Assembly (NCBI GenBank): GCA_963921935.1 | Contig: OY998176.1 | Location: 143,078,305 to 143,142,304, forward strand | Origin: Galeruca laticollis | Taxonomy: Eukaryota > Arthropoda > Insecta > Coleoptera > Chrysomelidae | Reading direction: 5' to 3' | Length of the DNA stretch: 64,000 nucleotides | Part shown: piece after piece, positions 35,570-47,723 of the stretch | Numbering within the stretch: the first letter of the stretch is position 1 | Layout: each line of letters starts with the position of its first letter | The notes under the pieces: model-generated | What the model was told of the DNA's origin: nothing | Database searches by the model: none | The model's input: the letters and a program-made list of their open reading frames with translations, nothing else | Position numbers and translations under genes: made by a program

Positions 35570-35609
35570 ATTCTGACGATGATATTGATTTATCGAAACA
35601 ATTGTCAAT
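35570..35609 (+). ncRNA. Hammerhead-ribozyme-like motif, PLE A
   Basis: CTGACGA at 35573-35579, stem II GATA/TATC, GAAAC at 35595-35599, AATT loop, GTC ending 35606, and stem I ATT/AAT. One unpaired T lies between the core and stem II. Confidence 0.6.
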
Positions 35610-35684
35610 TTTTTAGAATTTTCAACAATTTTTATTATATTGTGGTATTAACTAGAAACCGTGAGTTTCATTTAAAACACTAAT

Positions 35685-36014
35685 AAGGATAACTTAGTTT
35701 ACAAATGACAATCATAAAACTTGAAGAGGGATATCTGGGATATACCCACATCTGGAGAACCCATAATTTTCAGTGAAAACTGATGTTTCGCCTACCCGGC
35801 GTCTGCTTTAGTTCTCGAGAAGTTTATATAGATGTACAAGTTTTGCGTTTATGCAGATACCTACTAAAATAATCCCGTTAAATTTGGGTCATGCGTCATT
35901 TGCATTGTAGTGGAGAGTTTAAAACCAAAAAACCACCAAAAATATGAAAGTCTTGGGTAAAACTGTCATTTCTTATTATATTAAGAGAAGTTATAATGTA
36001 AAATGTATTTTAAT
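35685..36014. other. Spacer downstream of host exon 3
   Basis: On the minus strand this would be the 3' UTR and terminator region of the host gene. I see no canonical AATAAA close to the stop. Confidence 0.4.
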
Positions 36015-36296
36015 TTAATTTGCGCCCATAGGCATATACCTAGTTTCGGTGCTGTTTCTCTGAAAAGTCTTACCTATCAGTTCTTCGAGGGTGAGACGGC
36101 AAGCTTGATTGACGAAACCAATTATAATTTTCTCTATCAAAAGAGGAAGTTCTTTACTATCAGGTGGTAAACAGTCACTGAGTAATTGTCTCGCTGGTAC
36201 AGAACATTTTGTAAGAATTGACTTCACTGTGTTACACACGGTGTTTGGACCAATTTTTATTTCATCTTGGCATCTGATTACTTCGGAAATAGTTAC
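36015..36296 (-). CDS. Host gene exon 3: Cys-rich secreted protein, C-terminal
   Basis: The exon begins after the acceptor TTATGTTTAG (AG at 36297-36298) and runs in phase 0 to a stop at 36015-36017, giving 93 residues. It carries five Cys in helical spacing (RCQDE, VCNTV, KCSVP, DCLPPDSKELP, ACRLT) and one NST sequon near the end. Exon 2 also ends in phase 0, so the two fit. The protein type is not recognised. Small helical Cys-rich secreted proteins with even Cys number are common in insect haemolymph (general knowledge). The TE between exons 2 and 3 lies on the same strand. Confidence 0.65.
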   Translation of the reverse strand, partial: VTISEVIRCQDEIKIGPNTVCNTVKSILTKCSVPARQLLSDCLPPDSKELPLLIEKIIIGFVNQACRLTLEELIGKTFQRNSTETRYMPMGAN

Positions 36297-36619
36297 CTAA
36301 ACATAATTTGAATCGAGCTAAAATTATTATGTTGATCTAAATACGTAGATTTTCAGAAGTGATTTAGATATCAACTTATGCCAAATTAGGAGAGCTATTA
36401 TACTTTATTATAATAAAACATAATAAAATATTTATTTACACATAACTCAAAAATACATAAAAGGCAAACAAACAAAACAATCGACGTTATGCGAAATAAA
36501 TATATACGTTTGCGAAGCCCATAAGGCCTGATTGCAAGGATAAAATAATAATAATATTCAGGTAAGTATGTTTATTTCTTGTCATATAATTGTGAATTTG
36601 AATTTGTAGATTTGATTTA

Positions 36620-39022
36620 AATTTATGTTGTCTTAATACCGCTTATTTTAAGTATAATTGTCCAACGTCTAATATTTTCGTTTCAGTATATAGAAGTTCA
36701 CTGCTATATCTTCTTGTTTTTCCAAGAAGGATTTTGAGGAATCTTTTTTGCGAAACATCGAGAATATTATAGTAAGTCTTCGCCACTCCACCCCAGCTGA
36801 CCAGACCGTAAATTATGTGAGATTTAATCAAACTTTTATAAACCATTAGTTTTTGTTTATATTGTAGGTGATATAAGATATGTTTGAATTTATATAATAC
36901 ACACCTCAATTTTTGAACTAGATAATTAATATGGTTATCCCATCTAAGATGTGGGTCTATCATAATTCCTAAATATTTTATTTGTTTTGCAGGTTGAATA
37001 TTGGTATTATTTTGTACATTGATGGCGTAGTTCGGAAGATCCGGTTCTAAGGATGCAAATGGCAGGTAAACAGTTTTTTATAATTGATTGAAAGAAACCA
37101 CTGTTTTATACAATTTAAATCATTTTCAATTTTCAACATTAAATCCTACCAATTTTGATCATTGTATACCAGAACTGTATCGTCTGCAAAACTTATAATT
37201 TTACTGTTACCTTCAATCATACATAAATTATTCAAATATATATTAAACAAAACAGGGCCTAGAACTGTACCTTGTGGCACATCACACTCAACTGTCTATT
37301 CTTTACTGCATTTATTGCCCACTCTTACTTTTTGAGATCGGTTTGTCAGATAACTTTTGAAAAAAGCATGTGCTTCACCTCTAACTCCAATGTCCTCTAG
37401 TGTTTCCAAAAGAAGGCAGTGGTCCACAGGTTTGACAATCGATGTCTTAAAAGCTGAAGGAAATTGTCCCATTTCTAATGACTTATTTATTATACTCATT
37501 AGCGGATATGCAATAAAATCTGAAATATGTTTGATCGTTTCAGCCCTTATTTCATCCCAACCCGGTGCTTTTTTATTCTTTAGTTCACTAATTATATTTT
37601 TTATTTCTGTAATACTGGTGGGTGCAAAAAAATGGAATGACAATTTAGAATTTCCTTCTCTTTATAATTTATTGGTTTTTGTATGGTTTTTGCTACATTT
37701 CGACCTATATTTACAAATAAAGTATTAAACATTTCAGAAATTATCTCAGCTTTATTTACTGTTTTTCCATTGTTGTCCTTAATATTTGTAATTTCCGTGT
37801 TTTCTGTTTTTTTAGATATTGAGTTTACTACATTCCATATCTTTTTTGACGAATGTTGTTCGTCTTCTATAAGTTTATTATAATAATTATTTTTAGCAGT
37901 GACAATTAATTTATTTAGTAACTTTTTGTAATCTGTATATTCTTTTTTAAGTATATTATAAAGAGGATTTATTTTTGATTTTTTATACAATTCATTTTTT
38001 TTTTGTTAACGGATTTTATGAGAGATGGTGTGATCCAATTTTTTCTTTTTCTTAAATTATTCTTAATCTTTGTATACATTGTTGACTGCCTAATATTATC
38101 TTGGATAGTGCTGACCAGTTTATCAGTTGCGGAGTCCAAATTTGGATTGAAAATAATACCATTCTAGTCAGTATGTTGAAATCTATGTATCAGTTAATTC
38201 TTGTCTATCTGGGCAAAATATTCAGATTTAGAGTTTACAACACGATCTCCCTCAGAAAGAAACACTTGTAGCATTACTGTATAGTGATCAGTTACTGATG
38301 TGTTGATTATTAGAGGAATCAAATTATCATAAAAATTAACACTTTTAGAATATACAAAAATATGATCTATACATGTCTTTGAATTTCTTTGAACTCTTGT
38401 TGGAACATTAATGGCCGATTGATAACCGCATTCGTTTAAGACGTCTAAGTAATTTCTCTTGTTCGGTTTCGGTTATTAGATCAAAATTGATATCACCAAC
38501 AAAAAGTTTAAAATCACTGTTCTCTATTAGTATATCTAAAATGTCATTTAACTCCTCAACAAACGAGTCGACTTTGTTTTCAGAAGCTGGTGATCTGTAG
38601 AAAGCATTTATAATAAACGATTTATTTTCAAAATGGGCTTTTATAAGTTAAATCAAATAAGTTATGCGACTCATACAGCTCTGATTTTATAAATACAATG
38701 ACTCCATCACTTTGGTTGAATTTTCCGTAGTTATATACAGTTCGATAACCATCAATATTATACAGTGATAAGTCTGGAATAAAATGTGTTTCTGTTAGAA
38801 CAATACATTCAATTTTTGTTTCTAACCCCTCTATAAAGATTTGAAATTCATCATAATTACAAGCGATGCTCCGAATATTACTGTAGATTATTTTAAAATT
38901 AACATTGTAGTCGTTTATTTTTAGGACCTTCTTGGTTTCCTCTGATGCTTGTAAAGGGAATGTTTCTATCTTTTCAATGTTTCTATCTTTTCTACTTCAA
39001 AATCACGTACATAATCATCCAT
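36620..39022 (-). pseudogene. CR1/Jockey ORF2: endonuclease-RT, broken
   Basis: It begins at an ATG near 39022. Endonuclease blocks include SNIRSIACNYDEF and VLTETHF on the reverse of 38780-38910. RT pieces show KNKKAPGWDEI (about 37560) and KSYLTNRSQKVRVGN (about 37340). The GPVLFN-type motif is at about 37260, and a FADDTVLVYND catalytic box at about 37160-37195 is intact. The thumb has LGIMIDPHLRWDNHINYL and IIYGLVSWGG (36780-36970). At least five interruptions are present. Confidence 0.85.
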
Positions 39023-39409
39023 TCACATAAATATTTAGAGTTTTAAAAGTTAAAATATGGGTTATTTGATGTGTTAGTGGTTTATTTAATACATTTTACT
39101 AAAACTATAATATAAAACCAGACATTCATTAACAAATCTGAAGTTTAAAATATTAAAAACGTCGACTTTTAAAAATACTTCAGCCAAATGCCCCACTCCA
39201 ACGATAAAAATCAATAACTTGATAATAAAATTGATTGTCTTTTAAAACAAGTAAGTACCATAGAAGTGGTAATAAAAAACTTGACCAAATTTTGTATTAT
39301 TAAAGACAGGTTTTAGTTAATTTTAAATACTAGAAATTACTACTTGTGGTTAGCTTATAAAATTTAAATTAAATTGTGAATGTGTGAACTTTTATTTTAT
39401 TAAAATTTT

Positions 39410-40221
39410 TATGCACTATTTAGCCTTGGTGATTGTCTTTGAGCGAATTTTGGCTCTATCAGTGTTTTCTTGCTTGCTGGTAATTGTTCTTCTTTCTCTT
39501 CGTTATCTGGTGTTTTTCTTTTCTGCACCTTTGCAAGAATTTATGGTTTGTCTTCATCTCGGGCTTTTAGAAGGCTGCTGTTAAAAGATGCTACGCCTGC
39601 ACAATTCTTATCTTTAGTAGAGTTTGTTTCTAAATATTTATAAGAGAATGCATCTCTTTCCATAAACGAAGTGCTTTGGAATATATGTGCTTTTTTATTT
39701 TCGTTTTTAGCTTGTTTTAAGTGTTGTACCAGTAACTTATTCTCTTTTATTTCTTCCTGGGATAAGTCTTCCGCAATTACAATGCCTCATCCTTTGAGTT
39801 TCTTGCAGTTTTTCAAAATATCTTTTTTGGTCAATACTCTCAGAAACTTTACAACTATTGGTTTATTCGACTGTGATTTTCCAATTGTATAGATATCGTT
39901 TATTTCAGTGTTTTTGAGGCTCAATTGAAGTTTCGAATTCAACAAATTTATTGTAAACTCTATTAGATCACCTTCCTGGTAATAGCTGTTAAAAATAATA
40001 ATGTTATTTGAACAAATTCTCTTTCCCAGATATTTGATTTTGTTTTTCAGTTCTTTTACTTCCTCTTCCACTTTAGTAGTTCAGATTTGTTCAGAAGCTA
40101 TTAGTTTATTTATATTTTGAATTTCTTCGTTTAATTTGTCTGTAATTATTTCAGTTTGTTTTTGATTCTGCCGTTCAATTATACTGGTTAACTGTTGAAT
40201 GGCTTCTTCTGATAAAGACAT
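39410..40221 (-). pseudogene. CR1/Jockey ORF1, broken
   Basis: An ATG at 40219-40221 opens a Gln/Glu/Lys-rich coiled coil. One stop occurs near 40083. The frame resumes with EVKELKNKIKYLGKRICSNN and an RRM-like segment (IVVKFLRVLTKKDIL). A shift near 39790 leads to GIVIAEDLSQEEIKENKLL and a basic tail. Confidence 0.7.
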
Positions 40222-40261
40222 TATGAATGTAAATTTCTGACCATCACCCGAACTATAATGG

Positions 40262-40760
40262 TTTTTTCATTCAATTTGATTCAAAGCTGTCTTTTCAAAA
40301 ATTATGTAGCTTTTATATAAAAATTTAATAACTTACAGTGTAATAAGTACCCTGTCCAATTTTCAAAATTTTTCAGCAACTTTATACCACTTTTTCAATA
40401 ACTTTTATATAGATCGTTTTGAAAACGTGCTGTCAACACACAACAAAATGATTATACTGCAAGTTATCATGTAGTCTAGAAATTTCGATGAAAATCTGGG
40501 GTGAAAATAATCTAATAGTCTGGAAAGGTGAAATTATATCTTCAAATTCTAGAAATATGATTGTCAATTATTCAATTTAATGGAACTGTTTTTTAAATAT
40601 CAATATAATACCACAATATCTATATTATGTTATATACCTCTACATATTATGCAATTAGTTGATATTTGTAATAATACGCCGCCACTGTCTTGTCAAGATT
40701 AGATGTCAATTTGGTATGGTGAGTTCCCAACGTAATATACAATATCTAAGATTTACTTAC
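40262..40760. other. Remaining part of host intron 2
   Basis: AT-rich; a GGTATGGTGAGTT stretch at about 40715 repeats one at about 40913 in exon 2, hinting at a small local duplication. The intron donor ACTTAC (reverse of GTAAGT) is at 40755-40760. Confidence 0.45.
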
Positions 40761-40948
40761 ATTCAGTTTTTGTTCAAAGTTTTGACATGTATCTCTGGAT
40801 TTATCGATAAATTTGCTTAGTTCCTTCAATAAACAGGTATCAGCTCGTGATGTCAATTCGACAAATTTCTCATTAATCTGCTTAGCAATGCCGTTTACTT
40901 CAGTTTCACTTGGTATGGTGAGTTTTCTACATTCAACTGTATGCGCAG
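40761..40948 (-). CDS. Host gene exon 2: Cys-rich secreted protein, N-terminal
   Basis: The exon follows the acceptor TTTTTGTTGTAG (reverse of 40949-40960) and ends with donor GTAAGT. The 188 bases begin with two bases of a codon completed by the last base of exon 1, and end in phase 0. It encodes AAHTVECRKLTIPSE, a helical segment with RADTCLLKEL, and SRDTCQNFEQKLN. The first residues finish the signal peptide begun in exon 1. There is no usable ATG in the exon itself, which supports an upstream exon. Confidence 0.65.
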
Positions 40949-41352
40949 CTACAACAAAAATGGTCAAAAACAATCATATATTAATTGTAATAAAATTAAA
41001 GGCTGTAGATCTAAACTGTTTGTGTTTCTATAGAAATTTACTTTTCATGCTGATAATGAATTCTCATATTTCAGTCCTACCCCTATAACAAATATGAAAT
41101 TTTTTCAATGTAAGCGGCAAAGCCCATATATAAGTTAAAAGTGTATGTGTATTTCTTGAATTTTTGATATATTGTGGAATTGATCATTCTGATGAAATGT
41201 TTCAATGGGCGCAACACGATCCTATGACTAGTTTTCGAGATACAGGGTGTTGAATATGAGAGATATTCACTTTTCATCACTCCGTATCTCCCAAGTTTTG
41301 ATTTAGTTCTGATTTATCTTTGGTGGTCATTTCTTCTTTCACCACAGTTGAT
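40949..41352. other. Host intron 1, 3' end
   Basis: No gene. A TATATTGTGGAATTGAT stretch near 41160 resembles the PLE A terminal sequence but is too short to assign. Confidence 0.45.
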
Positions 41353-41466
41353 GAAAAATTTAAGAACGTGGTTCAACAAATCAACCACTCAACTATTCCG
41401 AGCTGCTGTTAACAAACTTCGAATAGCCAACATCCGGAGCGGATAGGCACTTTAAGAAGAAGAAGA
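41353..41466 (+). mobile_element. RTE 3' end fragment with GAA tail
   Basis: About 114 bp match the reverse complement of 29938-30055 (the 3' UTR of the RTE element), ending in AAGAAGAAGAAGA. This is a very short 5'-truncated insertion of the same family. Confidence 0.88.
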
Positions 41467-43080
41467 TAATAGGACACTTTCTTTGATGATGGTGAAATCT
41501 GACAAAAAAAGTTTTGTTAGAGTTCAGGAAAAGTTGGTTGGACAAAAAGTAAGTATCCAAATAATTAACTGTATCTATAAATTTTGATTCCATATTTTTC
41601 TCGTCTATATCCAAAACTAATATCGAAGTATGATCTGCATATACTGTGAAATGTCAATAGGCGATTGGTCTAGTTGTGAATTTACACTAGAAACAATACA
41701 GGACCTAAAACTGAACTCTGTGCGGTACCCCTGTAATGATATAAATTCATTACTATAAATATCGATCCAAGTAACCAGTTAATGCAGCGATGACGAGGTA
41801 CCCCACCAGAACAACAAAGTCCCCACGCCAAGATGCGCACGAAGAACCGACAGTGGAAGGGAAGGAGACTTCCACCACTACCGCTAAAATGTATATAAAA
41901 ATGCAAGCCAGCAGACAAGAGGATAACTTGGTTCACGGACTCCAGCTCCTACAAGTTCAGCCGCCTCCAGTGCGAAGCGTAGGTCGAAGGTACTGACTTT
42001 AACCTTATACGCTTTACACAATTCACCGTGGAGTGTTGTACTAAGTCGAAGTATTGATTCGACTTTTATACATCACTCACTCGAACGGCCGTTTGTTTCT
42101 GGTATTGACGGAAACGAAAACGATTGTTCAAACTGTTAGAATAATTTCGGTGCGGTATTGACGCATCGAAAACTCTACAGTATCTCTATAGGGTTTGCTA
42201 ACGTTGAGATGGGTATTGACCATCTGTAAACGATCGCGCTAAATGTTAGTATAATTCTGGTGTGGTACTGACGCGCCGGAATAACTACATCCCTATACCA
42301 CCGAGAGAGTCGTTAAGTTGGGAATTGACTAACTATAAACGATATACTCACATCTGGAGACAATAACCGAAAGAGTATTGATCTATCGGTTGTTCTCAAC
42401 TTTGGCTGTCTGAACAATTCGTAGGACCGAGAGAATCCCGTATACCACAGTGGAAATTTCGAGTCGTTATACCAACCTGCCTACAGTTCGTCAGTACACA
42501 TCGGTCGACGGAGGAGTACGGACCGTCGGAACGTGCTTTTCAATATAATTACGTATCACAATAATATATATAGAACATTGTAGTCTAGTTTAATTTTATC
42601 TTTGTAAATAATATTTCTTTATAGCAATAAATCAATTAATTTAATCGAACTCTGTCTCCTTTGGGCTTACCTGGGCAATACGCATTACACCCCAATGTTT
42701 ATGTTTAAAACATCCGAAATAACACTAATTTTGGTCGCATTAGAGAAATCGTCTAAACTAACGTACTGGGTACGGTTTTTCAGAAAAGAGCTGATCTAGG
42801 ATTCACGCGCCAGTAATCCCCAGTGAGAATAGTCTTTGTAATAGGTTGTCATGATTTACACAGTCAAATGCCCTGCTTAGGTCGTAGATGTGTATGAGGC
42901 TTTATTTTATTGTTAGAAATTAGAGGGAAAAGCCTGTTGAGATGCGACATTCAATTTTGTCCATGTCGAGTAGATTGAAAAGTGTTCTGTTGGTCAATGA
43001 TTCTGGAATTGAACATAAATAACACTATTGTAGGATTTTGATGTGCTCCTTGTCTTCGTTTTCAACTGAGATCTTGTGTA
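41467..43080 (-). pseudogene. Jockey/CR1-type RT fragment split by an insertion
   Basis: On the minus strand, LSRAFDCVNHDNLLQRLF (about 42830-42890) is the upstream RT palm. The sequence resumes left of about 41795 with SVLGPVLFLV (about 41685-41715), a decayed ADD box, and NQLFLNSNKTFFV near 41520. About 1 kb of unrelated sequence (41795-42760) separates the parts. Multiple stops are present. Confidence 0.7.
41795..42700. repeat. Insertion inside RT fragment, possible solo LTR
   Basis: The block interrupts the RT. It ends TGGGCAATACGCATTACA near 42688, with AATAAA at about 42625 close to the end, as in an LTR. Phrases such as GGTATTGAC...CGATC recur at roughly 90-bp spacing between 42095 and 42390. 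No target duplication or second LTR was found, so the identity is uncertain. Confidence 0.4.
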
Positions 43081-43810
43081 AACGTGTTCTACGTAGTCTT
43101 TTCTGTCCATTTAAACAAAATGTCTACTAGGTCTATACAGTTACTATAGATTAGAATTATTTGAAATACCTAAATACAAATTTTATCCTACAACCTTGTT
43201 ACTTTGTGAGGTACAAACTGATAAATGGTGCAGAAAAAATAAACAAATTTAAAATTTTGCATGAGTCATTTTCTTCAAAACACGTCAACAGTATTAATGT
43301 TGTCAAATTATAATAAGTCAGTACCAAGGTACGAGGGATTTGTAAACTTTTAATGGAGCATATTATTAGAGCACCCTGTGTTTTGAGGTAATAACTTTTG
43401 TCTGTAATATTTCATCAAATTTCCTACATAAAAGGTACTCTTTGTTGAACTCGTTATGGGGGCCGCCGCCAGACATTTTGCAGTCCTGGCAAAATGAAAT
43501 GTGTTCGTATTTTCATATATTTAAGAGCTTCTATTTGATTTCAATAAAAAGGTACCTTTTCGATTTTGACAAAGAAAAAATTTAGTGACCAAAAATGTGT
43601 CTTGTTTTATTATCAGATATGTCACCCTGGATCGGTCCTCGGTTTTCGGGTCCTAACGGTGACCCTGCTCGATTCATGACTGCAATGTTTATGCAATGGG
43701 AGATTTATTATGTTTAAAAAAAAATAAGTAGTGTTACAGATGTTTTTCAAATGATTTAAACTCATACGTTTTCAGGTCAGTTAAGTTACCTAGCCCCCCC
43801 CCCCCAATGT
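43081..43810. other. Unassigned tract before mariner
   Basis: No gene was recognised. GGTACCTTTTCGATTTTGAC-like sequence and a C12-13 run at 43793-43805 are present; nothing supports a function. Confidence 0.4.
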
Positions 43811-44536
43811 ACAGGGTGAATCACGACCAACGGGATGGAGGTTTATAGCGAAACGGTGAAAGTTTTAGAATGTTTGTCACTTCAGTAGCTTGTACGTTCA
43901 TATAGACTACATTTTAAAATTATTTTGAAATATACAGGATGTTCCAGTAATGTGTGGCGTATCAAAGTTATATCTTTTCTTATGGGACACCCTATATTTT
44001 ATTGCATTTTCTGATTGCTCCTAAAAAATAAAATAATCCTTCATAATGGTTCCCTATACCTAAATACAGAGGGTTCCGAGTTATTCTGACTTTTTTTAAA
44101 ATGTGAACATTTCGAAAAATATTTATTACTCATTGATATAACGAATTCAAGCAAATGTCCTCTTACATCCAAATAGCTGGACATTCGTTGAATGTATTTC
44201 ACGATTGAGTACTAAACATCTCTTTACAGGGTGTTCAGAATTTTCAGTTTCATTATTAGATCATTCAATGTGTAATATCGGGCTTATTTTAAATGGACCA
44301 CACTGTATTTTAATAATTCTACGTGTTCAAAAAAATATTTTCTTTCGAATGGTATGAAGGTGTCCTATACCTAGGTATTATACTTTTCGTGCAATTTACA
44401 ATTTTCTTAAATTGTATGGTAAATCGATTTTAACACAAAAAATGTATACATAATCTAGTCGGTACCTAACTTAATGTCATTTTATGACATTTGTCTGTTA
44501 ATTCTCTGAACAATCTTGTGTTAGTTTCAAATTTTA

Positions 44537-45295
44537 TTGCTACTAAAAATGAAGCAGTACCCGTTAAACAAAAGAGTCGGCATGATACTTTGCATTGACG
44601 AATGTTTAGAAAATTGTCTCCTAGCATCTAGAATTCACCCAAAGAGGGAAGTTTTCGAAAGACTGCTCAATAGATTTCGTGATACTGGTAGCGTTGCATA
44701 CGAGAATTATGTATTGTTTACTGACGAATCTACATTCCACAATAATGGGTTAGTAAATAGACATGATTTTCATTATTACGATACAGCAAATAAATATTTA
44801 TTCCGTACTGTTGATCGTCAACACCGATGTAGTGTAAACGTTTGGGGAGGGATTGTGGGCGATTATGTTATCGGCCCGTATTTTTTTGACGGACACCTGG
44901 ATGGAAGAAAATTTTTGATTTTTTTGGAAAAAGTCTATCACTTAGCAATCGAAGGAAAATGTGGCTACAATTAGACAGAGCTCCGCTCAATTTCATGTGC
45001 TGTTAGGAACTACCTCAATAGAAAATTTAGGAATAAATGGATAGGTAGAGGCGGTCCTTATAATTGAACAGCTAGGTTACCAGAATTGACCAAGATGGAT
45101 TTCTTCACATGGGGTTATATTAAAAATATTGTGTATGCTACACCCCCTACTACTCCAGACGATATGAAATTAAGAATTTCGAACGCTTTCGCGTCTATAA
45201 CACCCGATATTTTGAATAATGTAAGTAAATCGTTGGAAGCTAGAATCATGTGTTGCATTGCACAAGATGGTAAGCATTTTGAGCATCTTTTATAG
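44537..45295 (+). pseudogene. Mariner/IS630-type transposase with internal deletion
   Basis: The N terminus resembles the first DNA-binding helix region (FERLLNRFRDTGSVAYE), but it jumps straight to NYVLFTDESTFHNNG, the first catalytic Asp motif. The rest of the DNA-binding domain is missing, about 100 codons by comparison with relatives. Then VNVWGGIVGDYVIGPYFFDG appears. The second Asp motif is degenerate (LQLDRAPLNF) with a frameshift at about 44975. MDFFTWGYIKNIVY (45092-45135) marks the third region. Confidence 0.85.
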
Positions 45296-46047
45296 TAATT
45301 CTTCATTTTTTGTTTTTAATAATTTGTTGTTCGTTTTGTAGTATTTATGTATTTGCTTTATTAAAAATGTGTTTTTATTTCATTATGTACTCAAATACTT
45401 ATCGGCAAAAAAGAGCTAGTGTACCTCAGCAACTACAAGTGTGAATATTTATTACCAACTCCACTGTTTTTTTTTTGAGAACAACTATACCAAGATCATT
45501 AGTTTAAAATTTAGAGAGAATTGCAGATGTTTTAAAATCGATTTACCATACAATTTGAGAAAATTGTAAATTACACGAAAATTATAATACCTAAGTATAG
45601 GACACCCTCATACCATTCGAAAAAGGACATTTTTTTGAACATGATGAATTATTAAAATACAGGGTGTTCCATTTAAAATAAGCCCGATATTACACATTGG
45701 ATGATGTAATAATGGAACTGAAAATTCTGAAAACCCTGTAAAGAGATGTTTAGTACTCAATCGTGGAGTACATTCAACGAATGTCCAACTATTTAGATGT
45801 AAGAGAGGATTTGCTAACATTTGTTATATCAATGAGTTATAAATTTTTCTCGAAATGTTCACATTTTAAAAAAAGTCAGCATAACTCGGAACTCTCTGTA
45901 TTTAGGTATAGGGAACCATTATGAAGTAGTATTTTGACTGTCTCGACCCTTACTTCGTGGAATATGCTCATATTAGTGTTTTTAAATGAAACTCAAGGTC
46001 TCTAGTTAATTCCACAATATAATACAAGTTATTGAAAATTCTAAAAA

Positions 46048-46087
46048 ATTGACAATTGATTCGATAAATCAATATCATCGTCAGAAT
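46048..46087 (-). ncRNA. Degenerate hammerhead-like motif, PLE A
   Basis: Same layout as the other family A motifs but GAAAC is changed to GAATC, which removes a core base, so it should not cleave. Confidence 0.45.
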
Positions 46088-46345
46088 GACAGAAGTTACA
46101 TTTCATTTTATGCCTACCTGATGTTTAGTAGTTAATTTTGGCTAGACCAAGAAGTAACCTAACTTGTGATTGGCTTAATATATGTTTATAGAAAAAAGAA
46201 GAAGATGTGATATTACAAATATTGAAGCTTAGATATTAGTAGCCCTATGGTGATATCCTGGATATCATTTTTCCAATTAAGATCAGTATAACTGTGCAAT
46301 GATATAGAAAACCAGGAAAACTATATCTGCTGATCTTTACAATTA

Positions 46346-46680
46346 TCACTTAAGAAGACAGTTTATTAGTGGAGAATTCCCTAGATTTAACTGTTCATTG
46401 ACAACTTCATATTGTGGGTTTCTTAAATGTCTTCTAATTTCCAGTTCTTCAAGGAAATCCAGTTCTTGTTTCTTTTCACAAATATGCAGTACTTCTAGTT
46501 CTGTGTTAGGTGTCAATGAATGATTGGTGTCAAGTAGATGTTTTGCGTAGTGGGATTTATCTGGTTGTTTTAATCTGTATGCTCGTAAATGCTCACTGTA
46601 TCGTACTTCAAAATTCCTAAGGGTCTGACCCAAATAGACAGCATTACATTCTGGACATTTGAGTTTATATATACCTGACT
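46346..46680 (-). pseudogene. PLE A GIY-YIG fragment, left arm
   Basis: It keeps KSGIYKLKCPECNAVYLGQT through to the C-terminal SSPLINCLLK-like end, all in one frame. Everything before the GIY-YIG start is missing at the inverted junction. Confidence 0.88.
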
Positions 46681-47133
46681 TCTAATAATATTTCAAAGAT
46701 AATATCTTCAGCAACGAATACAACAATTTCTTTTAAAACAGAAAGTAACGTTAGTACAAAATTGTTAAATGTAAAAACAAAAATACCACTATTAAAGAAG
46801 TCAGGTATATATAAACTCAAATGTCCAGAATGTAATGCTGTCTATTTGGGTCAGACCCTTAGGAATTTTGAAGTACGATACAGTGAGCACTTACGAGCAT
46901 ACAGATTAAAACAACCAGATAAATCCCACTACGCAAAACATCTACTTGACACCAATCATTCATTGACACCTAACACAGAACTAGAAGTACTGCATATTTG
47001 TGAAAAGAAACAAGAACTAGATTTCCTTGAAGAACTGAAAATTAGAAGACATTTAAGAAACCCACAATATGAAGTTGTCAATGAACAGTTAAATCTAGGG
47101 AATTCTCCACTAATAAACTGTCTTCTTAAGTGA
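46681..47133 (+). pseudogene. PLE A GIY-YIG fragment, right arm
   Basis: It starts about 80 bp further upstream in the element than the left arm (SNNISKIISSATN-like), then GIYKLKCPECNAVYLG and an open frame to the natural stop at 47131. It is nearly identical to the left arm, so the two arms are of similar age. Confidence 0.88.
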
Positions 47134-47391
47134 TAATTGTAAAGATCAGCAGATATAGTTTTCCTGGTTTTCTATATCATTGCACAGTTATACTGATCTT
47201 AATTGGAAAAATGATATCCAGGATATCACCATAGGGCTAATAATATCTAAGCTTCAATATTTGTAATATCACATCTTCTTCTTCTTTCTATAAACATATA
47301 TTAAGCCAATCACAAGTTAGGTTACTTCTTGGTCTAGCCAAAATTAACTACTAAACATCAGGTAGGCATAAAATGAAATGTAACTTCTGTC

Positions 47392-47431
47392 ATTCTGACG
47401 ATGATATTGATTTATCGAAACAATTGTCAAT
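47392..47431 (+). ncRNA. Hammerhead-ribozyme-like motif, PLE A
   Basis: CTGACGA, stem II GATA/TATC, GAAAC, AATT loop, GTC and stem I ATT/AAT are all intact. Confidence 0.6.
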
Positions 47432-47720
47432 TTTTTAGAATTTTCAATAACTTGTATTATATTGTGGAATTAACTAGAGACCTTGAGTTTCATTTAAAAA
47501 CACTAATTAGTATTTTATTTTTCAGGAGCAATCAGAAAATGCAATAAAATATAGGGTGTCCCATAAGAAAAAATATAACTTTGATACGCCACACATTACT
47601 GGAACACCCTGTATATTTCAAAATAATTTTAAAATGTTGCCTATATGAACGTACAAACTACTAAAGTGACAAACATTCTAAAACTTCTACCGTTTCGCTA
47701 TAAAACTCCATCCCGTTGGT

Positions 47721-47723
<3 letters not shown>

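Larger units (their letters stand above)
34271..35684 (+). mobile_element. Penelope-like element family A, single copy
   Basis: A 5'-truncated plus-strand copy starts at CACTTTTGACAATAA (shared with 13209 on) and ends near CACTAAT at 35684. It keeps RT, GIY-YIG, 3' UTR and the hammerhead-like motif. Unlike the other family A copies here it has no inverted partner. No target duplication was found. Confidence 0.88.
36400..40260 (-). mobile_element. CR1/Jockey-type non-LTR element in host intron 2
   Basis: Minus-strand ORF1 (coiled coil plus nucleic-acid-binding region) is followed by ORF2 with endonuclease and RT, without a visible RNase H. It nearly fills the 4.46-kb intron between host exons 3 and 2. 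The 3' end is near 36400, with AATAAA-rich sequence. Many stops and shifts show it is old. Confidence 0.82.
45936..47507. mobile_element. Penelope-like family A, second head-to-head pair
   Basis: A minus-strand copy (45936-46680) and a plus-strand copy (46681-47507) meet 5' to 5' near 46680. TAGTATTTT is duplicated at 45927-45935 and 47508-47516, matching the expected uninterrupted mariner arm. Both arms are short, containing only the GIY-YIG region and 3' UTR. The left outer end keeps the full terminal box GACTGTCTCGACCCTTACTTC; the right ends earlier, at CACTAAT. Confidence 0.93.
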
